The notes: generated by a model not told the origin, from the letters alone. Shown: positions 20,701 through 36,429, counted from the stretch's first letter. The stretch: 64,000 nt of DNA from Galerina marginata (GCA_023014335.1 JAECYW010000007.1:2480001-2544000); one strand, 5' to 3'. Numbers and translations: made by a program.

Positions 20701-23307
20701 AAATTCTTCGTGTAGAACACTTAATTCTTTTGAGCTTGGCACAAAATAACTCCCTTTTCAATGTCTATATATTTACAGTACTACCTTACCCACAAAATTT
20801 GCCAATATACGATGCTAAATCTAAAAATTTACAGCCACTTCTCATGTTGGCACCGATTAAGCGCCCAGTTCAGACTCAGCGCGTAACCCCCAAACCCGTG
20901 TCACAGGTACGGGTTTTGCAGGGTACGAAATCAACTACCTGTACCCGCACCCCAACCCCCGCGGGTTGTCATTGTACTTGTGACAATCCCTAAGTTCACG
21001 CTGTTCAATTTTCCAAGATGCAGGTTCTTTTTAACTGCACCGCTGCACCCTTCGTTTTGAAATGACAGCTCGTTGCTACTCGAGCTCAGTACACACTCCT
21101 TGCGCATATATTTACATGACCATTACTGGCCTTGGATTGGTGAGTCGTGATCTCGATGAACGTCCTGATAGTACAGGATATTGCTATCAGCCTCTCGTAG
21201 CACTTGTTGCGTCAGAGAGCGAACTACGGCTTCAAGAACTACATATCGTCATCATGGAACGCGTCGCTAATGCAGCCCGCGTTCATGCAACCTCTGCCTA
21301 GCCAGAATTGAACATGTTTACTGGCCAAAAACACATCTTTATCCTTACCCTATGAAAAGAAGCCCAATTTGTCCCCTGGATATCGCCCAGATACTTTTCC
21401 CTGTTCTGGAGCGTCTAGGCAGGGTCGAAGATGTTGAGATTAGACTTTGGATGCTGTGGCCCCATCAGTTTGAGTAGGACTTACTTTGTCGAGAATACTA
21501 GTAATCACGGCTTGAGCGATCAAACCACCACTTGCGGAGCGAGGAGGCTTCAGAAGAGGTGATTTTATGACGAACGGTGGAACAAGGAACCACAAAAGCG
21601 GAAGTCGGCTTAGCAGGGGCATTGTTGAAAAGACCCCCGGTAAGGCGGTCATGGGTGAGTGACCGGTCAGTGGCTGTGTTCGGCACGGGAATGAGAAGTG
21701 AGCGGAATGATGAAATCAGGTTAATGACGCACACGATAATCTTTTCCAAACGCTTCGTCAGCAATTGGAATCTGCTGCTTGTAGCTCGATGCGTTAGTTT
21801 GGCTTGGGGCGTGGTGCGGTGCGCAGGCCCGCGATGGGGATGGACAATGCAGCAGGAGGAATAGGAAAGGGCAGGCCGGGAGAGGCTTTGCGATTTGAGT
21901 AGCATGTTCTGGGATAGAGCGCGAACCGTTTAGTGGTAGGCCGCGCGCGGCTGAATCATGAATTAGCGGAACTGTAGACAGCGCACAGCGCACCGTGACG
22001 CGAGCAAGCAAAACATTAGCAAGGCTGAGAAGGATAGAAGGAAGGAGGCTGTGACAGCGGGAGACTTGCCTTGACAGTAGATGATTACATTTGGATCAAG
22101 ATATCCTACACCCTTCCGAAGACGGTCAGCGAGATGGTTTGGACATGCGGCCGTAGCGTTGACAAATTGGGGCCGGGTGAACTATAGAACAACAAACTGT
22201 GTTCATTTTCGACATCAGAGGAAGTGAAAGCCAAAAAGCACACACCGTTCTTGCACCAAAGAAGCATCTATGAATGGGATGCGAAGGATTTATGTATACA
22301 CTACAGAGAGGGAGAGTCAACGAAGAAAGGATGAGGAGCCCGCGTCATCAACGAAAACCTGCCCGGAAGATAAACAAAAGACCGTGATGAGTCCGAGGTT
22401 CTGATGGGTCGATTGAAATGCGTAACGAGAGAATGGAAGACAGTGAAAAGATCAAAGATGAAGCGACGTACGTGTTAGTTAACATCCCTGTAAATCACAC
22501 ATCACGGCCATCTAAAGAGATAGATGGACACAAAGTCAGCGCATATATCCATCGAAATAACGGCTAGGAGAGGAAGATGGGGAGGAAGGGCGAGACCTAC
22601 ATGCGACATAGTTTCTTTGGCGCGGCCTGGGATGTCTCCCTTCCATTTCTTCGTGCTCCTTGCGAATTCAGTGCTTTCGTGGGTTTTGTAAGGACGGAAG
22701 CTCCGCGACCTCGAAAGAAAAAGAGGCTCGCCTTAATAGGAGCGCTTGGTTCCTGCGAGACATCAGTAAAAAATTTATGGTCGCACTGGAACTTTAAAGC
22801 TCACCACTTGTCCTAATCATCGGCGCGTTGCTGCGATGTCTGTTCTTGGGGCTGGTGTAAACTCGACTTGCGATTGGTCGGATTAACATACAGGCCTCAT
22901 ACCTGACGGTGTACTCACCTCTAAAGACGCCGTTCTTCTGAACAGACCACCTCCTACCCCTCTTATCTTTGGCAGGAGGAGTTGATGTGGTCTGAGTCCA
23001 TCGCCTGCGCCGAAAGACTTGGGACAGGTGGTGCTTGAGGGTTGTGTTGTGGTGGGAGATGAGCCGGATGATAAGGAGGGACTGGGGACTGGGTTAGGGT
23101 TCAAAATGAGAATATCACCGTTTTGGGACTTCGGTGTTTACAGCCACTGATGAGATCACACACATCGCGCTGATTCAAAAAATAGGAGGGCACGCCGTGA
23201 CGCCGGTGTAGTATGAACAGGCCCAAGTATTTCTCAAAAATAAGGGGTCTCGTACATGCCGCGCGCAGCGTTGGCCCGCACCGCCAGTCTAGGAACGCAG
23301 ACGCGAC

Positions 23308-24061
23308 TTGTGGGTCGGGAGGAGGAGGGGGGAAACGGGTAAGGAGGATGATGTACTTAGGATTGCAAGTCCTGCGGAACATCGGGGGTGGGGAAGCCGA
23401 AGAGGAAGGGAAGAGGAGAACGGCGGGTGGTGGAGTGGGCGGGGAAGGCCTAGGGGGAGCAAGCGAGCGGGGTGGGAAATGTGGTGATGAGGGTAGTGGC
23501 TCTACGCAGTGCGCGTCATGCGCAGGCTGTGGTATCCGTGATGATCGATGTCGATCAAGGCTGACAGAGACGATGTTCGACTCTGCGGACCAAGATCGAC
23601 TGCTCATCTCCTCGACAGTGTCAACCTGCGCATACTCCGCATCTTTTTTTTTTTCTTACGTCCTTCCCCATCCTGCGCCAAATTGTTAGTCGTTGGCTAT
23701 CAATTTTGCTTCTCGAGACCTGTGGCCTGTTATCTTTTTGTCATTGTTCCTTTTTCCCTACCCTTACGTTCGTTCCCTTGCCTTCGGCATGGGTTTGTAC
23801 ATTCTTTCCTTCATTCATGTAGACAAATGTGTGTAAGTATTTACCTTGTTATTTAGCTTTCTCTTCTACGAAACTCGGAAACGGGTCTGTAAGCAGACAG
23901 AACAGCATAAAAAAGTCGACTTCTTTCCACCATGCACTGCGTCGTGGCCAAACTTCCGTTTGTGTATTTACTCAGACGACAGCTCGTTCTTCCTCTCTGC
24001 CTGTGCTTAAGCCGAGTATCGTTACTTTGAATTCTGCATGGCTTCAGCGTGAATATGAAGG
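23308..24061. repeat. Long duplicated repeat, copy 1 (second copy at 24725-25493)
   Basis: Both copies begin near GTGGGTCGGGAGG and end at CAGCGTGAATATGAAGG, sharing long diverged blocks such as CGTTTGTGTATTTACTCAG and TTCCTCTCTGCCTGTGCTTA. The orientation is the same. Lengths are about 754 and 769 bp. No reading frame is conserved between them. The 24468-24700 copy of the shorter repeat lies immediately before copy 2. Confidence 0.75.
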
Positions 24062-24467
24062 TAAATATCTGATACTTAACCATGTCCAGATCAGCCTAAT
24101 ACCACAGCTAGCCTCTGAAAACACGATCGCGGTCCGTACTTCCTTGTCCTTCTGCCTGGTATCACACACTCCGAACCCTTCCCTTCTTGATCTTCTGTAT
24201 TAGTTCAATCCCTCTCTTTATTGGTTCAACCCCCTCATTCTTCTCTGTGCCCCGTGTTATGGTTCTAGGCCTTCGTAGCACATTATAAGAGCTCTTTGTA
24301 GTTTTTGTAGAGCTCAGCCTCCCCTTGGAGAAGAATCCCACCGCGTTTCTCAGACCACCCGCGTTTTCACTACGTTTTTACTTCACTGCGACTAAGCTTC
24401 ATTTTCTCTGAGTACCCGCGCCTCACTCCGATCTCCCCACTCGTCGCTAGCGGACTTGCACGGTTCT

Positions 24468-24700
24468 CAGCTGCTCTTTTCTTTGCACCCGACTTGTCTT
24501 GGTATCGCCGTCCCTTGGAGTTCAGACAGTGCCCTGCCTCTACCTAGTAGAAGGCATCATCAATGCCCGACCCCATTCTTTCTGTGTTCTCCCTCAAGTC
24601 GCACTGCCTCCCTTCTCCTCTGACCCACAGTTACTGTCTGCGACTTTGCCAGTCAGACATCGAGCTGCATGCATCACTCGCACGCGAACTTGATTCCAGA
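24468..24700. repeat. Dispersed repeat, copy 2
   Basis: This is the partner of 19453-19690, in the same orientation and ending in the same CACGCGAACTTGATTCCAGA string. Confidence 0.75.
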
Positions 24701-24724
24701 CCGGCTAGGACTGCTGAAGCAACC

Positions 24725-25493
24725 TGTGGGTCGGGAGGTGGAAGAGGGTAGGGAGGACGATGTGTTTGGGTTTGCGAGTCCCGCGGGTAGTAGAAGAGGA
24801 AGGTAAGAAGATGGCGGGCGGTGGTGTAGGGGGGGGGGGGGGGGGGGGGCGGCGAGCGAGCTGGTAGGCTGGGCAATGAGATAGGGCGTGATGCCATGTA
24901 CTCAGAGCTGGTCCGGACGTGGTGCACGGGATGCGCAGGCTGCGGTGTTCATGATGATCCATGTCGATCAAGGCTGACAGAGGATGCTCGACCTTGCAGA
25001 CCAAGATCGCCTGGTTGTAAAATTTGAGGACACCAACCTGCGCATGCTTCGAACCCTTTCCTTTCCTTCCTCAAGTTGAGCTGGCCCCGCTCTGCGCCAA
25101 GTTGCTGGGCGCCAACTATCACGTTTGCTTCTTGATACCAGTGGCCTGTTATGTTTTTTTCTTTGTTCCTCTTACCCTTACCTCTGTCCCAGTTGCCGTA
25201 TTTCGTCCGCCATGGGTTTGTACCTTCGTTCTTTCATTCATGTAGATAAATGTGTTTAAGTATTTACCTTGTAAAATGGCTTTCTTTTCTACGAGACTAG
25301 TACGAGTCTGTAAGCACAAAGAACGGCATAACGAAGTCCTCTTCGTTCCTCCATGAATGAAACCCTGCATCGTGGTCAAACTCTCGTTTGTGTATTTACT
25401 CAGAAGAAAACTCGGTCTTCCTCTCTGCCTGTGCTTAACCCACCCAATTATCGTTACCTTGGGTTCTGCACGTCTTCAGCGTGAATATGAAGG
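24725..25493. repeat. Long duplicated repeat, copy 2, with 21-nt G run
   Basis: This is the partner of 23308-24061. It contains an uninterrupted run of 21 G at 24829-24849, where copy 1 has an interrupted G/A tract. The run may be a slippage expansion and is a difficult place for sequencing. Confidence 0.75.
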
Positions 25494-25559
25494 TAACTAT
25501 CAGGCACTTGAAATCATCTCCGTATAAGTCTATTAACAATGCTACACGCTACAAGAAAC

Positions 25560-27302
<1,743 letters not shown>

Positions 27303-30300
27303 GGATTGTTTTTCCGAATAACGGAGAGCGTCGAAAAGGCACGAGTAGGAGAGCTCGCGTGCTTCCTAAGGAGATTATTTTGAATAATGGAGATAAACTT
27401 TGACATGAGTATGTCCGCTATGATAAAGACCAGGTTCGTTGGAAAGTTGATGACGCGTTGGCGGCGTGAGGTTGAAATTGTCGCGTCGCGTGACTTGTGA
27501 CTGAACGGCCCTGAACTTGTCGCGTTGCTGCGGTGGTTACACCACCATTTAATTCAGATACAAAAGAAATCGTTAGAGGCGAGAAAAGAACCCATTCTAC
27601 ACAGTAACGGATTGGATAATTACTTCAAATTTACTTGCGCCGAGTAATGGTCGCCTAATGGCACTGGCAGAAATCCAATGTCAAACTCTCCATGACGCCA
27701 AAGACCTGATCTGTTTGCTTCTTCGTGAATCGTATATCGAAAGAGTTGCGAGTGCCACTGGAGCTTGCCGTTGATGATAAGCCAGATGAAGTGGCCGGGG
27801 CAGGAAGCGAGACCTCAACCAAAGCTCGACAACGGAGGCGCCTTCACTGGCCCACGTATTTTAGGCGAATCTATGTTTGAAGGGGATTAGTTCGGTTCTT
27901 GAAATCAAGGAGGGAGACCTGGGAATCATTAGGCGAACAAATATGGGCTGGACTGAGAAAAGGGGTGGAGAAAGGAGCAGCAAAAATGCATCACAGACCC
28001 TGCCTAAACTCAATTGCAAGGTGTCTAGGCTTGACGAACGCCAACATGATGTAAAGAAAAAATGTTGGTTTGGGCCAAAGAGGTAAATTGTGAAGCACGA
28101 GAGAGTCTGGTCAGACAACTGCACCACCTCCACCACATCCTGGCGTCGGGCCACAGTGGTTGTGCTATCCATGGCGGCGGACAGAGGAAAGTTGTATTCT
28201 CATCATACCACGGACTCAACTCTGCATTCACGGAGATCAGAGGCTTGGGCGAGCACCGTGACGGATTAACGACACACTGAGGCGTTACCGCTCAAGCCGG
28301 GCAGAAAATATGGACGCATGAGCGAGAGCCCGGTTGAAGAAAATCGCTTCTAGCTCAAATTTACCGTTCTGGTAGGAAGAAGAGGAACTTAAACCGGGTG
28401 AGCGAGATAATCGACGGTCAACTAGAAGTGGAAAAAACCTACACGGCAGTGAGAACTTGGCTAGCAGTGCGAGCCCCGCGAATCCAAGGAAAAGAAATGT
28501 AAAAAAGGTTTTATGCACCAACTCAACGCACTATTTAGATTGCCATGGCGTTGGACAAAAAGTGAGGCATCTACGCCAAACCCCGAGGAAACCCCATGAT
28601 TCCAGCTGGAAAACGCGTTAGAGTTTTTCTACCTCCTTATCAAAGAAATTGTCAAAAAACATTAAAAAACATAAAAACAGACAAACAAAAAGGGGATGGA
28701 GCGTTTGAACACGCTAAAATATCGCGATGAATGATACCGGCCTAAAGATGCTGCCAAATCGCAAAGCATGACCCGAAGGCCAAGAAGTGCGTGTGCCAAC
28801 GCTAGCAGGAGTCATGCGAATAGAACGAAAGACAAATTTCGAAACAACGCATGCCAACGAGCACCATGAAGGCAACGTAACACGCTGATGCCGCCTATCC
28901 ACCTCTCATGGAACAAGAAAGAAAGAGATGAAAACGAGGTGGAAAATGTGAACTTAACAGACCCCAAAATCGACGAACGGATTGGGAACCATATACTGTC
29001 AGGTTCTTCTGACCAAAGCATGAAATAAAAGCGGACAGGGTAAAATCGTCGGGAAAGGACCTTTCAGGCACTAATCGGAGGTTGATCGAGATTGTGTTTG
29101 GTGGTGGAATAGCGCTGACCCTACGCGCTGACCCAAACACGCAATCGAGAAGTGCCAGGATCACGACGATAAACACGATCAACGGTTCCAAGTGAGGCTT
29201 GTGTCCTGGGTGTCAGAAGCCTGGTAGGGAAGAAATATAAGCTCGACGTTGAGAGATGCAGACAAGGGAAATCCGATAAAAATGCAAACAACCAAAAGAT
29301 AGAAGTGGGGAAGGGACGAAGAGCAAAAGAAGGTGTTTCAGAACTACCAAACGAAGTCGCAGTATCATCTGACCTAGCTCTGCCAGCGAACGACGGCAGC
29401 CTGTAACCGAAAACTGCCGACATCAGAGCTCCCTAGAGACATGTTTTTCAATATGAAGGTTATCGATGGGGTGAGGCCAAGGTATTCCACCAATTCGGAG
29501 TGATTATACTTCAGGGAGGGGCGTGCAAGAAAGAGCACAAGGAAGAACCGAAGTTTGACGTCCGTGTCGTACTCGTGCTCCAGCATTACTTGAAAACACC
29601 TGTGAATCAAGAAAGCGATGATTAGTAGATATTTAGGGATGTAAATGAGACCACTAAAGACCCATCCGATGGGACCAGTAAGGAGGAAGACTGGCCATAT
29701 CGATACTCTCGTCGTTTACTGGGGTTTGTTGAACAGATTTTGAAGAGGAAAGAATCTCCGCCGTGTAGGTGAGTTTAGCTATAGAGAGGAACGACCGGAG
29801 GCTGACAGGTGAAAGGACATTCCTCGCGAGGAGAACAAGGCGGCTCGAGTGACGATCGAGAGGAAAGGACAAGCAGGAGGTTGATAAGCCATCAGCCTGT
29901 TGAGGGGTTTGCCAAATAAGGACTAGCAGGGGCTATTTCGGGAGTCGCAACGCGTAGACGTCAATGCGACATCAAAGTATCCGACTAGTGCTGGTAGCTG
30001 AAACATTCAGTTGATCGCAACTTTATCAGCGAAATTGGGTGGCTTCGGTAGACAACCGTTATGTAGGGAAGAGATTTACTGGTGGGGAACTTAGTTCATT
30101 TTCCCAAGGGCTACATTTTATCAATTGCAAGCCACGAAGCATCCGTTAATAAGTTCGATTGACTGCACAGATAATTATTAATTACAGAGAGCAAGGAGAT
30201 CTAGAGGGGAGGCCACAAGTCAGAAAATGAAGAGAAAGGAAAAAGACAACAAGAGACAAACCAAGAAAGGTGCTTGGGCTGACGTTGCCATTCACGAACT

Positions 30301-32519
30301 TCACTCAATATCTTTTACAGATAAGGCTTGGACGAGTGCAAACACGATCAAGTGGTGGCACTACGTCAAGGCTGGTAATGGGTTAAAGGACGAGCAAAGT
30401 CCGGGCAGCCAAAGCTATTGGCACCTCTTCCTCCTCATCTTACCTAGCAAACACCAGCCAACTGAGAAAGAGAGAGAACAAAAAAATTGTGGTCGTAACC
30501 AGGAATTCAGCCAGAAAGCGCCCGACCGTTAGAGGAGAACTTTATTGGCCAACGCGCCAATAAACAGGGAAACACAGGAACACGCGAATGAGGGTCGACG
30601 AGAGAAATGGAAAGGTGCATAGACGGATGTCAGAACTCTCACTAGACTATCGTATGCGTAGCCAGACTGAAAGGGAGCAGGAGTTCATGATTTGACCTAC
30701 CGACCAATTTCCATCCCACCTTTCGACTTCGCGCTGCGGATAAACTTTGAGGAAGATACTCCTGTACGGTCTGGCCAAAATCAAAAGTCGAGGAGAACAG
30801 TCCGACATCAGGCACAAAGACGATCTTGACCAACAATAAAATACATACAAAAATGCAGCACGCAAAGAAAAAAATAGAGGACGTCAGGGGGCCGATTGGC
30901 GAACCAGCGAACTCCATCTCTAGGAGACATGCAGAATGCCGAGGTAAGCAAAAAAGTTGGCAACATTCAAGCGAAACACTGCCCTCGTCGTTCCGTTGAG
31001 AGAGAAAGAAGTAAAACAAACGGATGGAAGATCCAAAAACCCGATTGAAGAAAGGTAAGAAAAAAGGAAGAAAGGAAATTAAAATCGAGCCACACGATAC
31101 CCCATGAGGTCTTTCTGACGACAAATGCATGGCGTCCTGTCAAGCCTTATACCAGGACACAATAGAAAGGAAACGGACGCCTGATATCAGGTCAATCGCA
31201 TTCGAGTTGATGTACGTTCTGGTGGCCGAGGACTACACGCATGCGCAGATTTCGCGTCTTGGGGTACGCCGGGCAGAGAGAACGAAGAAAAGCACGCACG
31301 ATTTAAACTGTGAACACCATCGTGTCCGGCAAGCTCGAAGGCAAAATTGTTGTGGATCTGGATCCGAACCTGGAGCTAAAGCTTGGCCGGCCGGCAGTTT
31401 GGATCTAGGCCAAGGTCGTTCAAGGAAGAAGTGAGGATCCGCCTGCGAATCAGATTAGGCGATCAGCATTTGATTTCTCATAAATGCGAAGTTGAACGAC
31501 CCGTGTTTGAGAAAGCGGGTCAGTTAAATTCATGGAATTTCGGAAAGAAGAAGGGAAGAAAGAAATAGGAGGCAGAACCAACAAAAAGGTGAACAAATGA
31601 ACAAACGAGGAGAGCACTGACAGAAGGGGCATTAAGGTGTCCAGCGCCGGGTTGATTTTACGGACTCTACTCTGCTGCTCCTCATCAACCATTGTGCGAG
31701 GACACTTGACAAACACCAACACTTGCATCCATAAAAAAGAAAGTGCCAGCACTAAATTCAAGGAAGGAGAATGATCAGCAAGAGCGAGAGTCCGGTGAAT
31801 AACGGGGCAACGGCAGCGGACCAACCGAAGATATTAAAGAAAAAAGAAGGGCTCAAACGAATCAAATGCATCAAACCAAAGCGAGAATAAGTGTGAATAC
31901 GGGCGGAAAAGACGGAGTGAGAAGCAAAGCCTAGCTATATAGGATCAGGAATCCGCTCTGCATGACGGAATTCTGGAGGAAGGTTCATTGAGGTGGAGCG
32001 ATGATAGAATCAACAGGGGCAAAAATCGTCGACCGCAAACCCGATCCATCCATTCGAAAACAAGAGAATTTGCAGGAGGACAATCGCTGAATTGGGCACC
32101 TGATCAGAGGCCGATCGCCGTCGGGTTAATGATGGTACGATGGCCTGGAACGTCCGTGCAAAGACATCAAGCAACGAGATGAGGCCATGCACGAGATCAT
32201 GAAGTACTTGAGCCTTGAGCATGTCGGTACCGACGGTATGATCACCTGGGCCTACGGAGGATGCAACCCATGGCATAAGGAAGGTGTCCAGGATTTGTCT
32301 CCAGCACTGCATGTCAAGAATGATCAGGAAATCATTCGGTGACATACTGGTGAAACGTACCCCAGGGCTAACATCGTCAGCGGCAGCGTTGAAAGGTTAT
32401 GGCAAGAGCGGAGAATGCTTTGATCGTGACGTCACAGTGTCTTTCCCAATCTTGTTTCTTGCGTGACCTCATCGGGCCTCAGATTATGCTTGCTCGTCGA
32501 CCGCAACGTTACACGCCGA
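27303..32519. repeat. Purine-biased degenerate repeat field, left part
   Basis: The + strand is strongly purine-rich from about 27.9 kb. Segments such as 30640-31130 resemble parts of units at 38.1-38.9, 41.0-41.5 and 41.5-42.1 kb (for example CTGAAAGGGAGCAGGAGTTC). The minus strand shows exon-like pieces with donors (near 29.4, 31.7 kb), but I could not assemble a gene. No RNA gene was seen. Confidence 0.5.
29905..29940. repeat. TTGCTAAATA box, copy 1
   Basis: It reads TTGCCAAATAAGGACTAGCA and then GGGCTATTTCGGGA, a diverged version of the conserved block also found near 36.44, 39.88 and 43.55 kb. Confidence 0.55.
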
Positions 32520-33486
32520 CAAATCAACGAGAAATCGCCAAAGGCCATGCTGGGTAACCTTTTGATTCGCTTCGGTAAGCCAACTTGGCCCATCTTACGG
32601 ACTTTCACCCTCGACTTAACCCTCTCCGCTACAGGCATAAAGAGTCCGCCTAAAATCATTCTCCATGGACTTGACAGCGACGAAATGCTTGTCAGCCATC
32701 CAGTCACTCCGTTTTACACCCTTTAAATTGACTCTAACCCCACCTCAACAGACTCTAGGTCGAACAATCGAACACGGCCGATATACTCAACCCGAGGACA
32801 CCCCCGTTCCTAGTGTGTATTCTTCGTTGCACTTCCGGAGTGTAGTCTTGACTTCTCGTGCATCGAACTTCGAACAGTCAAAGTACGACTGGACTTCAAC
32901 GGCGTCCTCGTAGATGCCATTATTCCTGGCGGATCTTTTTCATGTACGTCGTTTGCATTATATCTTAAATCATTTCTTTACATAATGTCATAAACATCTA
33001 CAATACTTTGAACTTTAGTTCACTATGATCTACGGCTTATTCTCCGCAACTTCCAGGGTATCGTCTACGTGGTTGATACAACCAGTAACGACTCCATACG
33101 CCGGTCTAAAGAAGAAATAGAAGATATCGTCAACGATAATGATATATCTCAACCCATCTTGATCCTTGTCTCTCTCCTAGACGCGTCAGGTAATCCCAGC
33201 GAGGAAAATGTGGCTGAAGCATGCGATCTGAGCGAGATAATTGCCGAAGTACGTTCGACAGTTCCCTGAGGTACTCTTTAATTATTTTTTTAGGGTAACG
33301 AGCGAGTCGCTCTGTTTTCTTATTCGCTCTCGAGCACTAAGCTCAACGGCTTCATTGAAGGTCAGTAGGAGGTGTGAGCTTCGATCATCAACCAATTTTT
33401 AACCCTACTTTGTTGCTGCAGGTTTCTCCTGGCTTTTAAAAAAGGTTCTCGAGGGAAAGGGGCTGCCACTTACTCGTGGAAGATAA
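32520..33486 (+). pseudogene. Divergent or decayed Arf-like small GTPase
   Basis: The 3' half reads as an Arf/Arl-type GTPase: an exon with RLILRNFQGIVYVVDTTSND, then IVNDNDISQPILILVSLLDA, then exons NERVALFSYSLSSTKLNGFI and GFSWLLKKVLEGKGL ending in a TAA at 33484-33486, with canonical introns. This order fits the second half of the fold, ending in the typical C-terminal helix. Upstream, PPKIILHGLDSDEML sits where the nucleotide loop should be, but the expected GKT/S is missing, and the block around 32740-32930 needs a frame change to read through. So either the 5' exons are mis-spliced in my model or the gene is decayed. It lies inside the repeat field, in opposite orientation to the exon-like pieces there. 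Confidence 0.45.
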
Positions 33487-36429
33487 AGAACTATCACAGA
33501 TAGCCAATCCTTATTCATGTGTAGTAGAGGCCAATAAATTCAAACAGCCGCACATTCAGTTCAAGGTTATTGGGTAGATATATGTAAAATTAACGAAAGT
33601 AAGAGAAGTTGAGAGGGAGGCGGTAGAGGAACGAGCAGGGAGAACGGAGAAAAGTACCAAGACTAAGAGTGGGATCAAATCAACTTTCTAGGTGGATGTA
33701 CGGACCTCACAGACTGTCTTCCTTTGGCAGGCTTCGGCGAGAGCCCACGAGATCAATGGCTCAATGGCTCAACGACCTAAGCCGAAGAGGAAGTCTGAGT
33801 GAAAGTCCGATCAGCTGAAAGCCTGAAAGTACTAACGTCCTCGCTACATCATTTCAGCCCAAGGTCCCAGAAGATTAGCATAAATAGGAAGAAGAATGCG
33901 AAGAATAAGGATAGGCAGCCAATGAAGACGCGTGGAGGAAATGTTACGGCCAGCAGAAGGAAAGATCCTCCAGCAGTAAAAAAGGAATATATAAGAAGAT
34001 ACATAGCCCGGGATCGGAAACTAATTTAAAGCCAGGATGAACGAACATGAACGAGAGGACTGGAGAATAAGCAAGATGCGCATAACGAACTAGCACCTAC
34101 ATGACTAGATCAAAAGGAAACACGAGTTCGAATTAGTCTCCCCATTCTGACCAGTCCCCGCTTTGCTCTCGTACAGTCAAGCCTGAGCGCAGACACAGAC
34201 AAGGATGGACCATTAAAAAAATCGAGAACGAGAATGGTAAAGCAAAACGAGGACAGAGCCCTCGCAGAAATCAAACAACAATAATAATATGGTGCCGAAA
34301 GACGGCTGGAAATGCCAGCGTTCAAGAAACCGACGAACGAAAGCCTCAAACCCCCAACCAAAGGACACGCACCTATGGTCAAATGGCAATGGGTCTGTAC
34401 CACCGGAGAACGTTTGGGCTAGTCTAAATGTCGGAGGAGGGTGAGTAATGGAGATGGAAGCTTAACCAACAATCAACGAAATAACGTGGAACAAGAAAAT
34501 AACAGAAATGAATAGGCATTCACGCACGACGGTTACGGCTGTAGAAGTTGGGGAAGAATATGTCAGAACTAGCTTGAATTGGGTATAGGCTGAGGCCATG
34601 GACGAGTTGCTACCCGTCGAGTTAGCTGCAGTTTGGATATAGCTGCCAGTGTCGAACCAATCCGAGTAGGCAAACGTACCTGTTAATCTTCCAGAAAGCT
34701 ATGTCTAGAGTCTAGACAGAGCGCTGCTTCTAAAACATCAGCAATGAGGTCATGTAGAGGCGGTCAGTGATAAAAATTAAGAGCTGCATGAGCCCGATCG
34801 AGCAGATGCTGCAGAGTTTCAAAGAACAGGAATATGCACCAGCGACGGGGCCGAGGGGATTTTTTGCAGGACTTCACGGACTCTAGTGCATACCTACCCA
34901 TTCACACGGATTTGGATGAGCACCGTGATACATATCACAATGTGCCAAGTGTCAAAACCGAGGGAAGAGCAAGGCATCGGCAAGTCTGATATCCGTACAG
35001 TGTCCCCTGTGCCCCATTCAGAGTGTCGGGCGTTCTAGTTCATGTCGTGCAACAAGACGAATCAAAAAAATGGGGTAAACAAAGGAGAGAAGGGCAATAG
35101 GTCAAAATAAAGTATATCGCAGGAGCCAAAGCAGTAAGTCGAGCGGATGAATATAGCCACACAAGGCTATAGAAATCCAGACCGTCTAGGGTCAGGACAT
35201 CATTGTCATTCGGACTCCGGGATAAGTTCACTCGTACGGCTTGGGCAAGCGTCATCGCAATTGCTGAAAAAGTAAATGGCGAGCAATTGTCCAAGCCGAG
35301 GACGCAAGAGTCCAGTCGGATTATGATGCCTACTGGCCCCGAAGGCCTATCTGTTGCTCAAGGAAGCAAGAGAGAAAGCAGAACAGAGGCAGGGCACAAG
35401 GGAGCACGAAACACAAAAAGAGAAAGGACAGACGAAAACGAGAGGAAGGCCAGCGACGGGTCTGGCCAATGCAGACGGCGTACGAGACGCTGTTTCTCCT
35501 GGCGGGGATGCACAGGGGGTTTTAAAAAGAAAGCTTCAAAAACGAGCCAGAAAAATGCAAGATTGAATGAAATTTACATAGATAAACCTGGACAGCAAGA
35601 GTAGATCGGAGGAAAATGGCAATGAACGGGGATTGAACAGGGTACATCGCGATGCCCACTCCATTCTTGTAAAACGAGAGTCAAAACAATCCAAAGGGAG
35701 TAGACACGATGGACACATAGCACAGGGCAGACACCGACAGGGCTTGACATGCCTCACATACTACTACAGATATCTAATCCCCCTTTCCATCTGACACGGA
35801 CAAAATTGGGAGGAATTGCAATATCGGAGGAAGCCAGTTAAATGATGTGTTAATCCCTGTCGGAGTGCAATAGCGCAGACCGGGTCGGGCTAGGGCACAG
35901 GGAAAAAGAGAAACCAAGGCGAGATTTATGCCTTAGAGAGCCTTCGAAGGAGAGGAAAATAAGAAAGGACCATGCACAAGCCAAGGGTCATGGAAGACAG
36001 AAGAAAAAATGGAATGAAATGACGACAAATCGAGAGAAAAACAAAGTAAAAATCGACGCACCATTCAGACGCTGTGGCCATGCTGCTGATACGTATCAGC
36101 GATGGCCACGATAGCAATCTATAGATCCAGGTCGACGACCGGTTCAAAATTTGGCAATGAACAAGCGCGAGTCATTGGCGTAGAGTGTGCACGAAGGCGG
36201 AGGGGCGGAGCGGTCAGGGACGATGAGGAGGAGCCAATGCTAGACAGTCGTTGTCAAAGTGCTCGAGACCTTCAAGCACCAAGGAAGTGGTGTAGAGATA
36301 CGTGAATGGATCCGTGCGATCATACGACGACCGCAAGAAGCTTCGAAGCGTATTGGCCTGCGATAAGACCACGATGTCCAAGTGGACGTTTGGGAAGACA
36401 GCAGAGGATTTTATCAGCGCATCAATCGA

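Larger units (their letters stand above)
18860..22800. other. Gene-poor region
   Basis: I find no frame with convincing length, splice signals or family motifs. It contains one arm of a duplicated repeat (19453-19690) and the palindrome at 20665-20700. Short frames here are scattered over all strands and look like background. Confidence 0.5.

Noticed and set aside
23101..23607. Proline-rich minus-strand protein in repeat copy 1
   Set aside because: The corresponding stretch in the second repeat copy does not keep the frame, so the apparent protein is low-complexity background.
23308..25493. LTR retrotransposon or its solo LTRs
   Set aside because: The direct repeats of about 760 bp are close together with no polymerase or Gag coding between them, and I found no TG...CA ends or target-site duplication.
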